Shown piece by piece: positions 20,350 through 30,348 of a DNA stretch of 64,000 bases. Made by a program: the position numbers and the translations under genes. Position 1 is the first letter of the stretch, and each line of letters opens with the position of its first letter. This DNA is from Maricaulis sp. (GTDB taxonomy: Bacteria; Pseudomonadota; Alphaproteobacteria; Caulobacterales; Maricaulaceae), in contig NZ_JADFAJ010000007.1 in NCBI RefSeq assembly GCF_015665295.1, positions 1-64,000 of the forward strand, read 5' to 3'. The notes beneath the pieces are model-generated. The model was not told the DNA's origin. It did no database searches and saw only the letters and a program-made list of their open reading frames with translations.

Positions 20350-23300
20350 GTGAGCGACACGACGACGACCGGCCTGTCGGAAATTGAGATGATCGCGGCC
20401 GTGCGGGGCCAGGCGACCGTATGCGGAGCGCCGGAAGGCCTGGATGCGCTCGTCTTCGCCGATACGGCGCGTCTGCGCGGCGGCGTGAACGTGTTTGTGG
20501 CGCGCGATGATTCCCGCGCCGCCGCCTTTGTATCCGCGCTGCAATTTTTCGCGCCGGATACTGAATTGCTGAGACTGCCGGCCTGGGACTGCCAGCCCTA
20601 TGACCGGATTTCGCCCAGCCCGCGGATCGCGGCGCGTCGTGCGGCAACCCTGGCGCGGCTGGCGTCTGCCGGCTTGCCGGATACGGTGCTGGTCGTCACC
20701 ACGGTCAATGCGATGGCCCAGCGCGTACCACCGCGTGCTGTCCTCGAGGGGGCCGGGATCGCCATTCGCCCGGGCGGAAGTGTCGAGCTCGACGCACTGA
20801 TCCGCCATTTCACGGTCAATGGCTATGCCCGCGCGACAACAGTGATGGAGCCCGGCGACTTCGCCGTGCGGGGCGGGGTTGTGGATGTCTATCCGCCGGG
20901 CGCCGCGGAACCGGTCCGGCTCGACTTTTTCGGCGACACGCTGGAATCGATCCGCGCCTTTGATCCGGAAACCCAACGCTCCCTGCGCCAGCTCAAGGCC
21001 GTGGACTTCACCCCGGTCAGTGAGGTCCTGCTGGATGAGGCGAGCATTTCGCGCTTCCGGTCTGGTTTCGTGAAGACGTTCGGCGCCGTGCGCGGCGGTG
21101 ATCCGGTCTATGAAGCGGTCAGCGCCGGCGCTCGTCCGGCCGGTGTCGAACACTGGATGCCGCTGTTCTACGAGCATCTCGACACGCCGTTCGACTATCT
21201 GCCCGACAACACGCTAATCGCGATTGACCATCTCGCCGATGAAGCGCTCGACGAACGTCTGAGCCAGGTTGCCGATTATTACGACGCGCGCATTGCGGCC
21301 GGTGAGAGCAAGCATGAATCGGCCCTGTCGGCACCGACCTATCGGGCCCTGCCGGCCAAGGCGCTCTATTTTGCCCCTCAGGACTGGGACAGGGCGCTGG
21401 GTGATCGACCCGTGCGCCGCTATACGGCTTTTCGCGATCCCGGCGCGCAGACCATCGATATTGCCGGCAAGCAGGGGCGGGGCTTTACCGCCGAGCGCGC
21501 CGCCGAGAACACCAATGTGTTCGACGCTGTGGCCTCGCACATCAAAGCCCTGACCGGCGCCGGCAAGACCGTCATGCTGGCCTCCTGGACCGGCGGTGCC
21601 TCGGAGCGACTGGCCAGCGTCCTGCAGGATCACGGCCTGGCGCGGATCCCGCTTCTGGAAAGCTGGTCCGACGTGGCCTCTGGCGGCAAGGGCGGTGTGT
21701 GCCGCGCCGTGCTGCCACTGGAACGCGGCTTCGAGACCGAGACCCTGGCCGTAATTTCCGAGCAGGACATTCTCGGTGACCGGCTGGCGCGACCACGCAA
21801 GAAGCGCAAGTCAGCCGATATCATCGTCGAGGCCGGCGCCCTGTCACCCGGCGACCTCGTCATCCATGTGGACCATGGTCTCGGACGGTTTATCGGCCTG
21901 AAAACCCTGCCGGTGCAGGATGCGCCGCACGATTGTATCGAGCTGGAATATGCCGGCCAGGCCAAGCTCTATCTGCCGGTCGAGAATATCGAGCTCCTGT
22001 CGCGCTATGGCGCCGAGTCGGAGACAGCGCAGCTTGACAAGCTGGGCGGTGTGGCGTGGCAGGCCCGCAAGGCAAAAGCCAAGAAGCGGCTTCGCGACAT
22101 GGCTGACCAGCTCATCAAGATCGCGGCTCAGCGGCTGGCGCGCACGGCCGAGCCAATCGAGCCGGCATCGGGCGTATTCGACGAATTCTGTGCGGCCTTC
22201 CCCTATCCCGAAACAGATGATCAGCTCAACGCGATCGACGATGTCCTGACCGATCTGGGCAAGGGACGCCCCATGGACCGGCTGATTTGCGGCGATGTCG
22301 GCTTTGGCAAGACCGAGGTCGCGCTGCGGGCCGCCTTCGTGGTGGCCATGAGTGGTCAGCAGGTGGCCATCGTCGCACCGACGACCCTGCTGGCCCGGCA
22401 GCACTTCAAGACGTTCAGCGACCGTTTCCGCGGCTGGCCGGTCAAGGTGCGCCTGTTGTCGCGCCTGGTCTCGGCCAAGGAAGCCAAGGCCACGCGCGAC
22501 GAGCTCGCGGCCGGCAAGGTCGAGATTGTCATCGGTACGCATGCGCTGCTGGCGAAGACCGTGAAATTCTCCGATCTCGGCCTTCTGGTCGTCGACGAGG
22601 AGCAGCATTTCGGAGTCAAGCACAAGGAAAGGCTGAAGGAATTGCGCTCCGACGTGCACGTCCTGACGCTGACTGCGACGCCGATCCCGCGCACGCTGCA
22701 GCTCGCTCTCACGGGTATTCGTGACCTCTCCATCATCGCCACGCCGCCGGTCGACCGCCTGGCCGTGCGCACCTATGTCGCGCCCTTTGATCCGGTCAGC
22801 GTGCGCGAAGCCCTGCTGCGCGAGAAATACCGCGGCGGACAGGCCTTTTTCGTGGTGCCGCGGATCACCGATCTGGACGAGACCGTGACCTTCCTGCGCG
22901 AGAGTGTGCCCGAGGTGAGTTTCGTGTCGGCACACGGCCAGATGGCGGCCTCGCAGCTCGAGGACATCATGACCGCCTTCTATGAGGGCCGGTATGACGT
23001 CCTGCTTTCGACCACGATCGTGGAATCCGGGATCGACATTCCCACCGCCAACACGCTGATCGTCCACCGGGCCGACCGGTTCGGCCTGTCGCAGCTCTAC
23101 CAGCTGCGCGGGCGGGTCGGGCGCTCCAAGACGCGCGCCTATGCCTATCTGACAACCCCGATGCGCCAGAAGATCACCGACAGCGCTGAAAAGCGGCTCA
23201 AGGTCATGCAATCGCTCGACTCGCTCGGCGCCGGTTTCACCCTGGCCTCGCATGATCTCGATCTGCGCGGCGGTGGCAATCTTCTCGGCGAGGAACAGTC

Positions 23301-23865
23301 AGGCCATATCAGGGATGTCGGGGTCGAACTCTACCAGTCCATGCTGGAAGAGGCGGTCGCCTCGCTGCGCTCCGGCGGCGATGAGAGCGAGGAGGGCGAC
23401 TGGTCGCCGCAAATCAATGCCGGCGCCGCCGTCCTCATTCCCGATTATTATGTCGCGGATCTCGATGTTCGCCTGCAGCTTTATCGCCGCCTGTCCTCGC
23501 TCGACGAAAAGGCCGAGCGTGAAGGCTATGCCGCGGAGCTGATCGACCGCTTCGGCCCGCTTCCCGGTGAGGTCGAGACACTGCTTCGCGTCGTGGCCGT
23601 CAAGGCATTGTGCAAGAAGGCCGGTATCGAGAAGGTCGATGCCGGGCCCAAGGGCGCGGTCATCCATTTCCGCAATGACCGTTTTGCCGATCCAGCTGGG
23701 CTCATCGCCCACATCTCGGCCAATCCGGCGCTGTTCAAGGTCCGTCCCGACCACAAGCTGGTGCTGCGCGCCGAATGGGACGAGCCGGAAGACCGTCTGC
23801 GGGCCATCGAGCGCGCCATGGCGCCGCTGGCTGACCTGGCGATAAAGGCAAGGGCGGCGAGTTGA
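20350..23865 (+). CDS. mfd: Transcription-repair coupling factor
   Basis: 1171 aa; CarD-like RID 'GDLVIHVDHGLGRFIGL', helicase motifs 'GDVGFGKTEVA' and 'DEEQHFGVKHKE', TRCF domain. Confidence 0.97.
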   Translation: MSDTTTTGLSEIEMIAAVRGQATVCGAPEGLDALVFADTARLRGGVNVFVARDDSRAAAFVSALQFFAPDTELLRLPAWDCQPYDRISPSPRIAARRAATLARLASAGLPDTVLVVTTVNAMAQRVPPRAVLEGAGIAIRPGGSVELDALIRHFTVNGYARATTVMEPGDFAVRGGVVDVYPPGAAEPVRLDFFGDTLESIRAFDPETQRSLRQLKAVDFTPVSEVLLDEASISRFRSGFVKTFGAVRGGDPVYEAVSAGARPAGVEHWMPLFYEHLDTPFDYLPDNTLIAIDHLADEALDERLSQVADYYDARIAAGESKHESALSAPTYRALPAKALYFAPQDWDRALGDRPVRRYTAFRDPGAQTIDIAGKQGRGFTAERAAENTNVFDAVASHIKALTGAGKTVMLASWTGGASERLASVLQDHGLARIPLLESWSDVASGGKGGVCRAVLPLERGFETETLAVISEQDILGDRLARPRKKRKSADIIVEAGALSPGDLVIHVDHGLGRFIGLKTLPVQDAPHDCIELEYAGQAKLYLPVENIELLSRYGAESETAQLDKLGGVAWQARKAKAKKRLRDMADQLIKIAAQRLARTAEPIEPASGVFDEFCAAFPYPETDDQLNAIDDVLTDLGKGRPMDRLICGDVGFGKTEVALRAAFVVAMSGQQVAIVAPTTLLARQHFKTFSDRFRGWPVKVRLLSRLVSAKEAKATRDELAAGKVEIVIGTHALLAKTVKFSDLGLLVVDEEQHFGVKHKERLKELRSDVHVLTLTATPIPRTLQLALTGIRDLSIIATPPVDRLAVRTYVAPFDPVSVREALLREKYRGGQAFFVVPRITDLDETVTFLRESVPEVSFVSAHGQMAASQLEDIMTAFYEGRYDVLLSTTIVESGIDIPTANTLIVHRADRFGLSQLYQLRGRVGRSKTRAYAYLTTPMRQKITDSAEKRLKVMQSLDSLGAGFTLASHDLDLRGGGNLLGEEQSGHIRDVGVELYQSMLEEAVASLRSGGDESEEGDWSPQINAGAAVLIPDYYVADLDVRLQLYRRLSSLDEKAEREGYAAELIDRFGPLPGEVETLLRVVAVKALCKKAGIEKVDAGPKGAVIHFRNDRFADPAGLIAHISANPALFKVRPDHKLVLRAEWDEPEDRLRAIERAMAPLADLAIKARAAS

Positions 23866-24041
23866 TCCGGGCAGGCAGGGCCACACCCTTCAACAGGGGA
23901 TGGGCGTGTTGCCGGCAATTGTCCGACCTTGGCATCCGCCATGGCTCGCCGCTGCCGCACCATTGCGATCAGCCTGGCGCGGCTGGCCGGACCGGGTGCC
24001 GCTGGCAGGGGCGTCTGCATGCGCGCCGGACGCCGGGCTGA

Positions 24042-25358
24042 TCAGGCGCTGGCGATAATCGGTCTGGGCCGGACCAGACTGCGCAAAGCGCGTTCCACCA
24101 ACGCTTCGGCGGTTTCCCCGGGGCGGGTCTGAATCGGTGCGGCGCGCACGCTGAGCCGGAAGGGTCGCAGCGGATCATCGCTTTCGAATGCGGTGCATTC
24201 GGCAATCGCCGCGACACGGGCCGCCACGCAGTCAATCCCGACCGGGTCGGTGAAGGGCAGGACGGCGAGGAAAACATCTTCCTCGAACCGTGCCGCCGCA
24301 TCTTCGGTGCGCAGCAGATGACGCAGCATGGCCGCGAATTGGCGCCGGGCCTTTTCCGCGGATACCTCATCGGGCCGCTCATGTCCTTCCGGCAGCAAGG
24401 TCTGCAAGGCAATCAGCGAGAAATTGAGCTCGTCACGGCCGGCCGCGTTGAGCAGGTCCTGGATGTGCGAAACCAGATAGGCGGAATGAAAGAGCCCGGT
24501 TTCGATATCCAGCGAGCGGGTGTCGCGGCAGGATTCAAGGATCGCCTTTGCCTCGCGCCGGCGACGACGTTCCGCGGTCAGCGTCAGCACGCGTTCGCGC
24601 AATTCCCCGTCCTCGGTGCGCGGCGGCAGGAGGTCGGAGACGCCGCGCGCAAAGGCTTCTTCAGCCGCCCCGGGGTCGACCTCATCGGTCAGCAACAGCA
24701 CGGGCGTGTGGTAGAGCCGCGCATTGCGGCGCATGGCGGACGAGATCGTGAAGGCGATATCGCGCTTGCCCGAGGCATTCAGCACCACGGCGTCGAAGGC
24801 ACGCTCGTGCAGATAGTCAAAGGCGGAATAGGACGAGAAGGCGGCAATCACGTCGGCATTCACCGCGGCGAGCGTGTGCTGCAGCGCCATGAAGCGCGGC
24901 GAGGCATCACCGACATAAAGAACGCAAGGCGGCTGGTCGTGCCGTTCCACAAGACCCGGTTTCTGACCGTAAAGCATGCTGACCTCGGTGCGCCGCCGCG
25001 CCATGATTTCCATGGTGTGCAGGCGGAAGAGGGCGCGGATGCGGGCGGCGACCTGGACGGCCGGAGCAGGCTCGCGGACCCAGGCATCGACCTGGTCGGT
25101 GGGGCCAAAGCTGTCGGGTCCGACGACGAGAAGCGGTCTTTCGCCCGGTGCAAACCGATCAAAAGCCCTGATGCCGTCTTCGACATCGCGATCACTTTCG
25201 GCGAGTATGACGGCGACCGCCCAGTAATGGTGGCGGCGGGCAGGCGGGCTGTCCGCGCGGACGAGACGGCAATTCAGCGCGAGGCGCCCGAGCTTTTCAG
25301 CCAAGGCTTCCACACGATCGGACAATCCGAATACAAGGACGTCGAGTTCGCGTCCCAT
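24042..25358 (-). CDS. PopA/PleD-like protein: two degenerate REC domains and a degenerate GGDEF with intact I-site
   Basis: GGEEF position reads EEDVF; I-site position reads RTED; REC2 acceptor position reads AVVLN (no Asp). Start MGRELDVL at 25358. Confidence 0.75.
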   Translation of the reverse strand: MGRELDVLVFGLSDRVEALAEKLGRLALNCRLVRADSPPARRHHYWAVAVILAESDRDVEDGIRAFDRFAPGERPLLVVGPDSFGPTDQVDAWVREPAPAVQVAARIRALFRLHTMEIMARRRTEVSMLYGQKPGLVERHDQPPCVLYVGDASPRFMALQHTLAAVNADVIAAFSSYSAFDYLHERAFDAVVLNASGKRDIAFTISSAMRRNARLYHTPVLLLTDEVDPGAAEEAFARGVSDLLPPRTEDGELRERVLTLTAERRRRREAKAILESCRDTRSLDIETGLFHSAYLVSHIQDLLNAAGRDELNFSLIALQTLLPEGHERPDEVSAEKARRQFAAMLRHLLRTEDAAARFEEDVFLAVLPFTDPVGIDCVAARVAAIAECTAFESDDPLRPFRLSVRAAPIQTRPGETAEALVERALRSLVRPRPIIASA

Positions 25359-25453
25359 TCGTCCCCCAGCCATTGCCCCCGGTCCTCCGGTATTTCGCGA
25401 GTTTGTCACAAGTGCCACGCTTTCAAAACAATCGATTCGAGAGGTGAAGTCCC

Positions 25454-26545
25454 ATGAAAGCCCAAGGTCCTCTAAAAGGCGTTAAAGTGCTGGAGTTTGT
25501 CGGCCTGGGTCCGGCGCCTTTTTGCGCCATGATGCTGTCGGATATGGGCGCGGACGTGGTCCGGATCGACCGGCCGGGCGCGCATGGCGGCGGTGCCCAT
25601 GATGTGATGGCGCGCGGACGGCGCTCGATCGCACTCAATCTCAAGGACGAGGCCGAGCTCGAGACGGCCCGACAACTCATCGCTTCGGCCGACATAGTGC
25701 TGGAAGGCTATCGCCCCGGTGTCATGGAGCGTCTGGGCCTGGGACCGGACATCGCATTGAACCGCAATCCGGCGCTGGTCTATGGCCGCATGACGGGATG
25801 GGGGCAATTCGGCCCACTGGCCCATGCTGCCGGTCATGACCTCAACTATATCGCCCTGACCGGCGCCCTCGGCGCGATCGGGGATGCAGAGAAGCCGGCC
25901 ATTCCGCTCAATCTTGTCGGCGATTTCGGCGGGGGCGCCATGTATCTCGGCTTTGGTGTGCTGGCGGCCCTGCATCATGCCCGTGCGACGGGTGAGGGCC
26001 AGGTCGTCGACGCCGCCATTGTCGATGGCGCGACCTCATTGATGGCCTCGCAACACCAGCTGGCAGCCTTTGGCCTCTGGTCGCCCAGGCGCGGCACCAA
26101 TCTGCTCGACGGCGCCGCGCATTTCTACACGGTCTATGAATGCGCTGATGGCGGCTTTGTCTCGGTCGGCCCTCTGGAGCCGGAATTCTATGCCCTGTTG
26201 TGCGAAAAGACCGGCTTCGATGGTGAGGCCTGGCCGGCCGACTGGAGCGGCAAGGGCTGGCCGGAGGCCAAGGCGGCCCTGGCGGCCCTGTTCCGCAGTC
26301 AGTCACGGGCGCATTGGTGTGACTTGCTGGAAGGCACGGATGCCTGTTTCGCGCCGGTCCTCGATTATGAAGAATCGGCCCGCCATCCGCACATGGTCGA
26401 GCGCGGCGTCTATGTCGAGCTGGACGGGGTGAGGCAGGCGGCTCCCGCGCCGCGGTTCTCGCGCACGCCCGGTGCGATCCAGGGAGCCGCACCGAAACCG
26501 GGAGCGGATCGCGAGGCGGTCCTGGCCGACTGGCTCGACGCGTGA
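25454..26545 (+). CDS. CaiB/BaiF CoA-transferase family (alpha-methylacyl-CoA racemase-like)
   Basis: '[36 protein letters not shown]', '[13 protein letters not shown]', '[11 protein letters not shown]'. Confidence 0.93.
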   Translation: MKAQGPLKGVKVLEFVGLGPAPFCAMMLSDMGADVVRIDRPGAHGGGAHDVMARGRRSIALNLKDEAELETARQLIASADIVLEGYRPGVMERLGLGPDIALNRNPALVYGRMTGWGQFGPLAHAAGHDLNYIALTGALGAIGDAEKPAIPLNLVGDFGGGAMYLGFGVLAALHHARATGEGQVVDAAIVDGATSLMASQHQLAAFGLWSPRRGTNLLDGAAHFYTVYECADGGFVSVGPLEPEFYALLCEKTGFDGEAWPADWSGKGWPEAKAALAALFRSQSRAHWCDLLEGTDACFAPVLDYEESARHPHMVERGVYVELDGVRQAAPAPRFSRTPGAIQGAAPKPGADREAVLADWLDA

Positions 26546-26561
26546 ACCACGCGCCGGCCTG

Positions 26562-27722
26562 CTAGCTGCGGGCGTGGCTTGTATCGATACCGTCTGTCTT
26601 CGCCCTGGACAGGTCGCAGGCGCGCAGGTCGGCAAAGCGCAGGCGCGCCTTTGACAGGTTGGCCGCTAGCTCGCGTCCGCCACCGAGTGTGAGCGGGTCG
26701 AGGCACGCGCCGCGCAGGTCCGCATGGGAGAGATCGGCGCCGGACAGGTCGGCGCCGCGCAGGTCCGCCTCGCGCAGATCACAGCGCCGCAGATCAGCGC
26801 CCACGAGGCGGGCGCCCTGAAGCTCGGCGCCGCGCATGTCGAGCCCCGAAAAATTGGCTCGGACCGCTTGCAGCGCGGTCAGCGGGGCTGCCGCGAGCGG
26901 TTCCACAGTGCGAAGGTCGAGGCCGTCCAGCCTTGCCGGACTGCCGTCCTTGCCGCTGGTGCGGACCCGCTTGATGTGGTCATCAATGCGCTGTTGTGGG
27001 GTTCTATGGTCAGTGTCGGCCGGCAAGTCCGGCAAATCGGGCGGATCGGGAAGGGGACCGGTGCGCATGCCCTTGGTCGTCGCCATGCTCAGATCGGCAT
27101 CGGCGGCCATGGTCCCGCGCAGGTCTGCATCGCTCAGATTGGCGCTGCCGAAACCTGTCGCCGTCATCAGAGCGCCGGCAAAGTTCGCCCCTTCCAGGTC
27201 AGCGCGATTGAAGCGCGTGCCGGCAAGGCTGGTTTCATCGAATTTCGCGCCCCGCGCGCTCACCCCTGCGAGACGCGCATTGTCGAGGACGGACCCGGAC
27301 AGGCTCGCGCCATCAAGACAGGTCGGCTGGCTGCTTGCCGCCGAGTGCTCGGATCCGGAACGCGCCAGTTCGCGAAAATCAGCGCCTTCGCAATGGCTGG
27401 CGCTGAGATCGGCGCCGCTGAAATCGCAGCCGCGCAGATCGGCACCCTCGAGCCGGCACCGGACCAGCCGCCCGTCATTCAACCGGGCTCCGGCGAGGCG
27501 GGCGCCGCGCAGGTCAGCGCCTTCCAGGTCACATCCGCTCATGATGCAGTCTCTCAGGTCCGCATCGCGCAGGTTTCGCGCCACCATCGACAGCCCGGCC
27601 AGGGACTGGCCGTTCAGGCGTGCAAGCTGGCCACCGGGCTGCCCGTCGAGCAGCCGAGCATGGGCCTCGCAGATCCGGTCGAGCGTGATCTGGTCGATGG
27701 AAGAGGCGGCGGTCTGGGGCAA
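26562..27722 (-). CDS. Pentapeptide-repeat protein (two repeat blocks)
   Basis: Many A(D/N)LxG repeats in two blocks separated by a 'PDPPDLPDLPADTDHRTPQQRIDDHIKRVRTSG' linker. Confidence 0.9.
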   Translation of the reverse strand: MPQTAASSIDQITLDRICEAHARLLDGQPGGQLARLNGQSLAGLSMVARNLRDADLRDCIMSGCDLEGADLRGARLAGARLNDGRLVRCRLEGADLRGCDFSGADLSASHCEGADFRELARSGSEHSAASSQPTCLDGASLSGSVLDNARLAGVSARGAKFDETSLAGTRFNRADLEGANFAGALMTATGFGSANLSDADLRGTMAADADLSMATTKGMRTGPLPDPPDLPDLPADTDHRTPQQRIDDHIKRVRTSGKDGSPARLDGLDLRTVEPLAAAPLTALQAVRANFSGLDMRGAELQGARLVGADLRRCDLREADLRGADLSGADLSHADLRGACLDPLTLGGGRELAANLSKARLRFADLRACDLSRAKTDGIDTSHARS

Positions 27723-27907
27723 GCGCGGGTCCGGTCTGACGGTCGGGATTCGGGGAGCTGTGTCGGCAGAATAGACGATGGCGGGACGTTCAGGAAAGCG
27801 TTCATGTCGGGTTCAGGGGCGCTGCGCCATCTTCATCCTCGAGATCAGCGGACACCTTTTTAGTCCCTCGCTCGTTCGCTGGGCTCGGTATCGTAAAGAT
27901 AGCCCCC

Positions 27908-27940
27908 GAAACGCCGATCGCCCCCAACGATCGGCGTTTC
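27908..27940. other. Perfect 13-bp inverted repeat (hairpin), 7-nt loop
   Basis: GAAACGCCGATCG-CCCCCAA-CGATCGGCGTTTC. Confidence 0.9.
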
Positions 27941-28044
27941 TTCATTCCGGCAGCCCGGTAAATGCGGCCCGCCCATGGGGTGACAGGTTTTGTCCATCGC
28001 CTCTGCCATTGTGATCCTCAACGAACACGCGATGGAGAGATCAA

Positions 28045-28293
28045 ATGGCAATCGCAATCAATGCATATGTTGACGGTGTCAGTGGCCTGCGCAATGTGGT
28101 CCCGCACCGCTTCCGTGACGGTTTCTATCGCATGCAGCGCCCCGGTGACGAGATCGACTGTCTGCATGTTGAAGACCTGCGCTCGGTGTGCCGCTACCTC
28201 AACAAGGGCTACCAGCTGGCGATGAGCACGGCGGACGGACACTCCATGCCGTGCTGGCAGTCGGCGGAAAGCGTCCGCATCGCGATCCGTTAG
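28045..28293 (+). CDS. Hypothetical protein, 82 aa
   Basis: ORF with ATG following GGAGAGATCAA ribosome-binding context. Confidence 0.6.
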   Translation: MAIAINAYVDGVSGLRNVVPHRFRDGFYRMQRPGDEIDCLHVEDLRSVCRYLNKGYQLAMSTADGHSMPCWQSAESVRIAIR

Positions 28294-28300
28294 CGGCGGA

Positions 28301-29293
28301 TCAGGGAAGGCCCGGAAAATCGCTGCGGCGGTGATCCTTGACCATGGCCGCAAGTTCCGGCGGTGCAAGCACGTCGACCTGGTCGCCCCAGGCATAAAGG
28401 TGCCAGCACATTTCCAGCCAGCCACAGGCGTTGAAACGGATGATGAGCGAGCCGTCGTCTGTGGTCTCGCTGGTCTGGCCGGGATGGAAGCGGTAGCGAG
28501 CGGCGTGCGGCGCAGCCATCGGGGTGAATTTCCAGACGACTTCCGCGAACTCGCGCTCGTCCTGGAAAACACCGAAAGCCCGATTGGCATAGGCGTCGAA
28601 ATCAAATCCTGCCTCGCGGGCAAACCAGTCCTCGGTCGCCTCGGCGGCCTCGATGTCCTCGACCCGGAAATGCCGCATATGCCCGTCGGTCCGGTCGCGA
28701 TCGCGGCCGACCAGATAGCGCCGGGCGCCGAGCAGCAGGCCATAGGGCTCGATCCAGCGCTCGCGCGCCGTCTCGTCGCGGCGCCCGCGATAGCGGATTT
28801 TCAATACGAACGGCCCCTTGAGCGCATCGGCGATGGCCGCGTCGACCTGGGGATCCGAGGCCGGTTGCGGACCGGGACGAGCAGCGTGGCCCATGGCTTC
28901 GAGCAGGGCTTCCTCGTCAGCCTCGATCCGCGCGCGGCCACGATCCGGCATCAGGATATCAAGGGTCGACCGCAGGCTGCGCAATTGCCCGGCCTCGCGG
29001 GTCAGACCCTCACGGTCAAGTGTCGAGATGGCCAGCTCCAGCGCGGCGACCTCATCGGCCTGCGGGGCGAAAAATTCACCGACCCGACGCCGCGGCACCC
29101 GCCAGCGCTTGATGCCCTCGCTGTCGACATGATCCTCGGTGTCGGGAAAGACCTGTTCGAGCGCCTGTGTCATGCGCTGGGCCGTCCGGCGGACGCAGCC
29201 GAATTCGGTTTCGATCTCATTGAGTGAAATGCCGCTGTAATTGCTCGCCAGGCGGGCCAGGCGCAGCAGGTCGACGGCTTTGGAAAATGACAT
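28301..29293 (-). CDS. WYL-domain HTH transcriptional regulator (YafY-like)
   Basis: N-terminal HTH 'ISLNEIETEFGCVRRTAQRMTQAL'; WYL-type core 'VLKIRYRGRRDETARERWIEPYGLLLGARRYLVGRDRDR'. Confidence 0.88.
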   Translation of the reverse strand: MSFSKAVDLLRLARLASNYSGISLNEIETEFGCVRRTAQRMTQALEQVFPDTEDHVDSEGIKRWRVPRRRVGEFFAPQADEVAALELAISTLDREGLTREAGQLRSLRSTLDILMPDRGRARIEADEEALLEAMGHAARPGPQPASDPQVDAAIADALKGPFVLKIRYRGRRDETARERWIEPYGLLLGARRYLVGRDRDRTDGHMRHFRVEDIEAAEATEDWFAREAGFDFDAYANRAFGVFQDEREFAEVVWKFTPMAAPHAARYRFHPGQTSETTDDGSLIIRFNACGWLEMCWHLYAWGDQVDVLAPPELAAMVKDHRRSDFPGLP

Positions 29294-29373
29294 GTCGCAT
29301 CCCTGATTTTCTGTCCCGTCCCGCCGGCCCGATCTGCTAGACTCGGCGGCGCGCGAATTGCATTCGACAGGAC

Positions 29374-30288
29374 ATGGACGACGCACTCAACCCGAACCCG
29401 CCGAAACGGTCGTTTCTGATCCGTTTCACAAGCGTCATGATTGCCGCGATCAGCCGCTCGATGGCCCGTGATGTCATGCTGTTTGCCGGTGGCGCCTCCT
29501 TCTTCGGCATGCTGGCCCTGTTTCCGGCGATTGCGCTGGCGATGTCGGTCTATGGACTGGTGTTTTCCGCCAGCGATGCCGAACAGCAGATCGCGCGGAT
29601 CGCCGAAGTGATGCCGCCGGGCGCGCAGGACTTTGTGCTGGGCCAGATGGGTCGCCTGGCCGATGCGCCGATTGCGGCCCTGTCGCTGAACGGTTTCATC
29701 GCCCTGATGATCGCCCTGTTTGCCGCCTCGCGCGGCGCCAAGGCGATCATTGCCGGCCTCAACCATCTCGCCGAGGACCGGGATATCCGCAATATCCTGC
29801 AATTCAACATTCTGGCGATGATGAGCGTCCTGGTCGGCGGTGCCTTGCTGACCGCTGCCAATCTCGCCGTGCTCTTGATCCCGGTTCTCCTCGCCCGCCT
29901 TTTCCGCATGCTGGGGCTGGAGGCACTGGATATGGGGTCGATCGTCAATGAGTGGTCGGCCGCGGCCGCCTTCATGTTCATCGCGCTCGAACTGCTCTAC
30001 CGGGTTACCATGCGCAAACGCCAGGCGGCGGTGAGCTGGCGCGCATCGACCGCTGCCGCAATTGTTGCGACGGCGCTGTGGCTGGGACTGTCGAAAGGAT
30101 TTTCCACCTATGTCGGTGAAGTGATCGATTTCAGCGTTTACGGCTCACTCGGCGCACTTGTCGTCTTCCTTCTGTGGATTTATTGGTCCGCCTATGCCGT
30201 CTTCTTCGGTGGTGCCCTGGCTATCGAGATCGACAACCGGGTCAAGGCGGCTCGCGGCGAGGGCCAGTCGATTTCAGGCGCGGGCTAG
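29374..30288 (+). CDS. YihY/BrkB family inner membrane protein
   Basis: 'AGGASFFGMLALFPAIALAMSVYG', 'LWIYWSAYAVFFGGALAIEID'. Confidence 0.9.
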   Translation: MDDALNPNPPKRSFLIRFTSVMIAAISRSMARDVMLFAGGASFFGMLALFPAIALAMSVYGLVFSASDAEQQIARIAEVMPPGAQDFVLGQMGRLADAPIAALSLNGFIALMIALFAASRGAKAIIAGLNHLAEDRDIRNILQFNILAMMSVLVGGALLTAANLAVLLIPVLLARLFRMLGLEALDMGSIVNEWSAAAAFMFIALELLYRVTMRKRQAAVSWRASTAAAIVATALWLGLSKGFSTYVGEVIDFSVYGSLGALVVFLLWIYWSAYAVFFGGALAIEIDNRVKAARGEGQSISGAG

Positions 30289-30348
30289 CTATTTGCCGCG
30301 CCCGCGATATAAACATGAACCGAATATCAACTTCGAAACGGGGTTCGC

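Noticed and set aside
21844-23253. 469-aa minus-strand ORF opposite mfd
   Set aside because: High-GC antisense reading of a conserved helicase gene.
26562-27722. Pentapeptide repeats considered as a CRISPR-like or DNA repeat array
   Set aside because: Periodicity is 15-bp codon-level degenerate and protein-driven; no conserved repeats with unique spacers.
26724-27863. 379-aa repetitive plus-strand ORF (GAGQVGAAQVRLAQITAPQI...)
   Set aside because: Mirror image of the pentapeptide repeats on the minus strand, so periodicity is inherited; no independent support.
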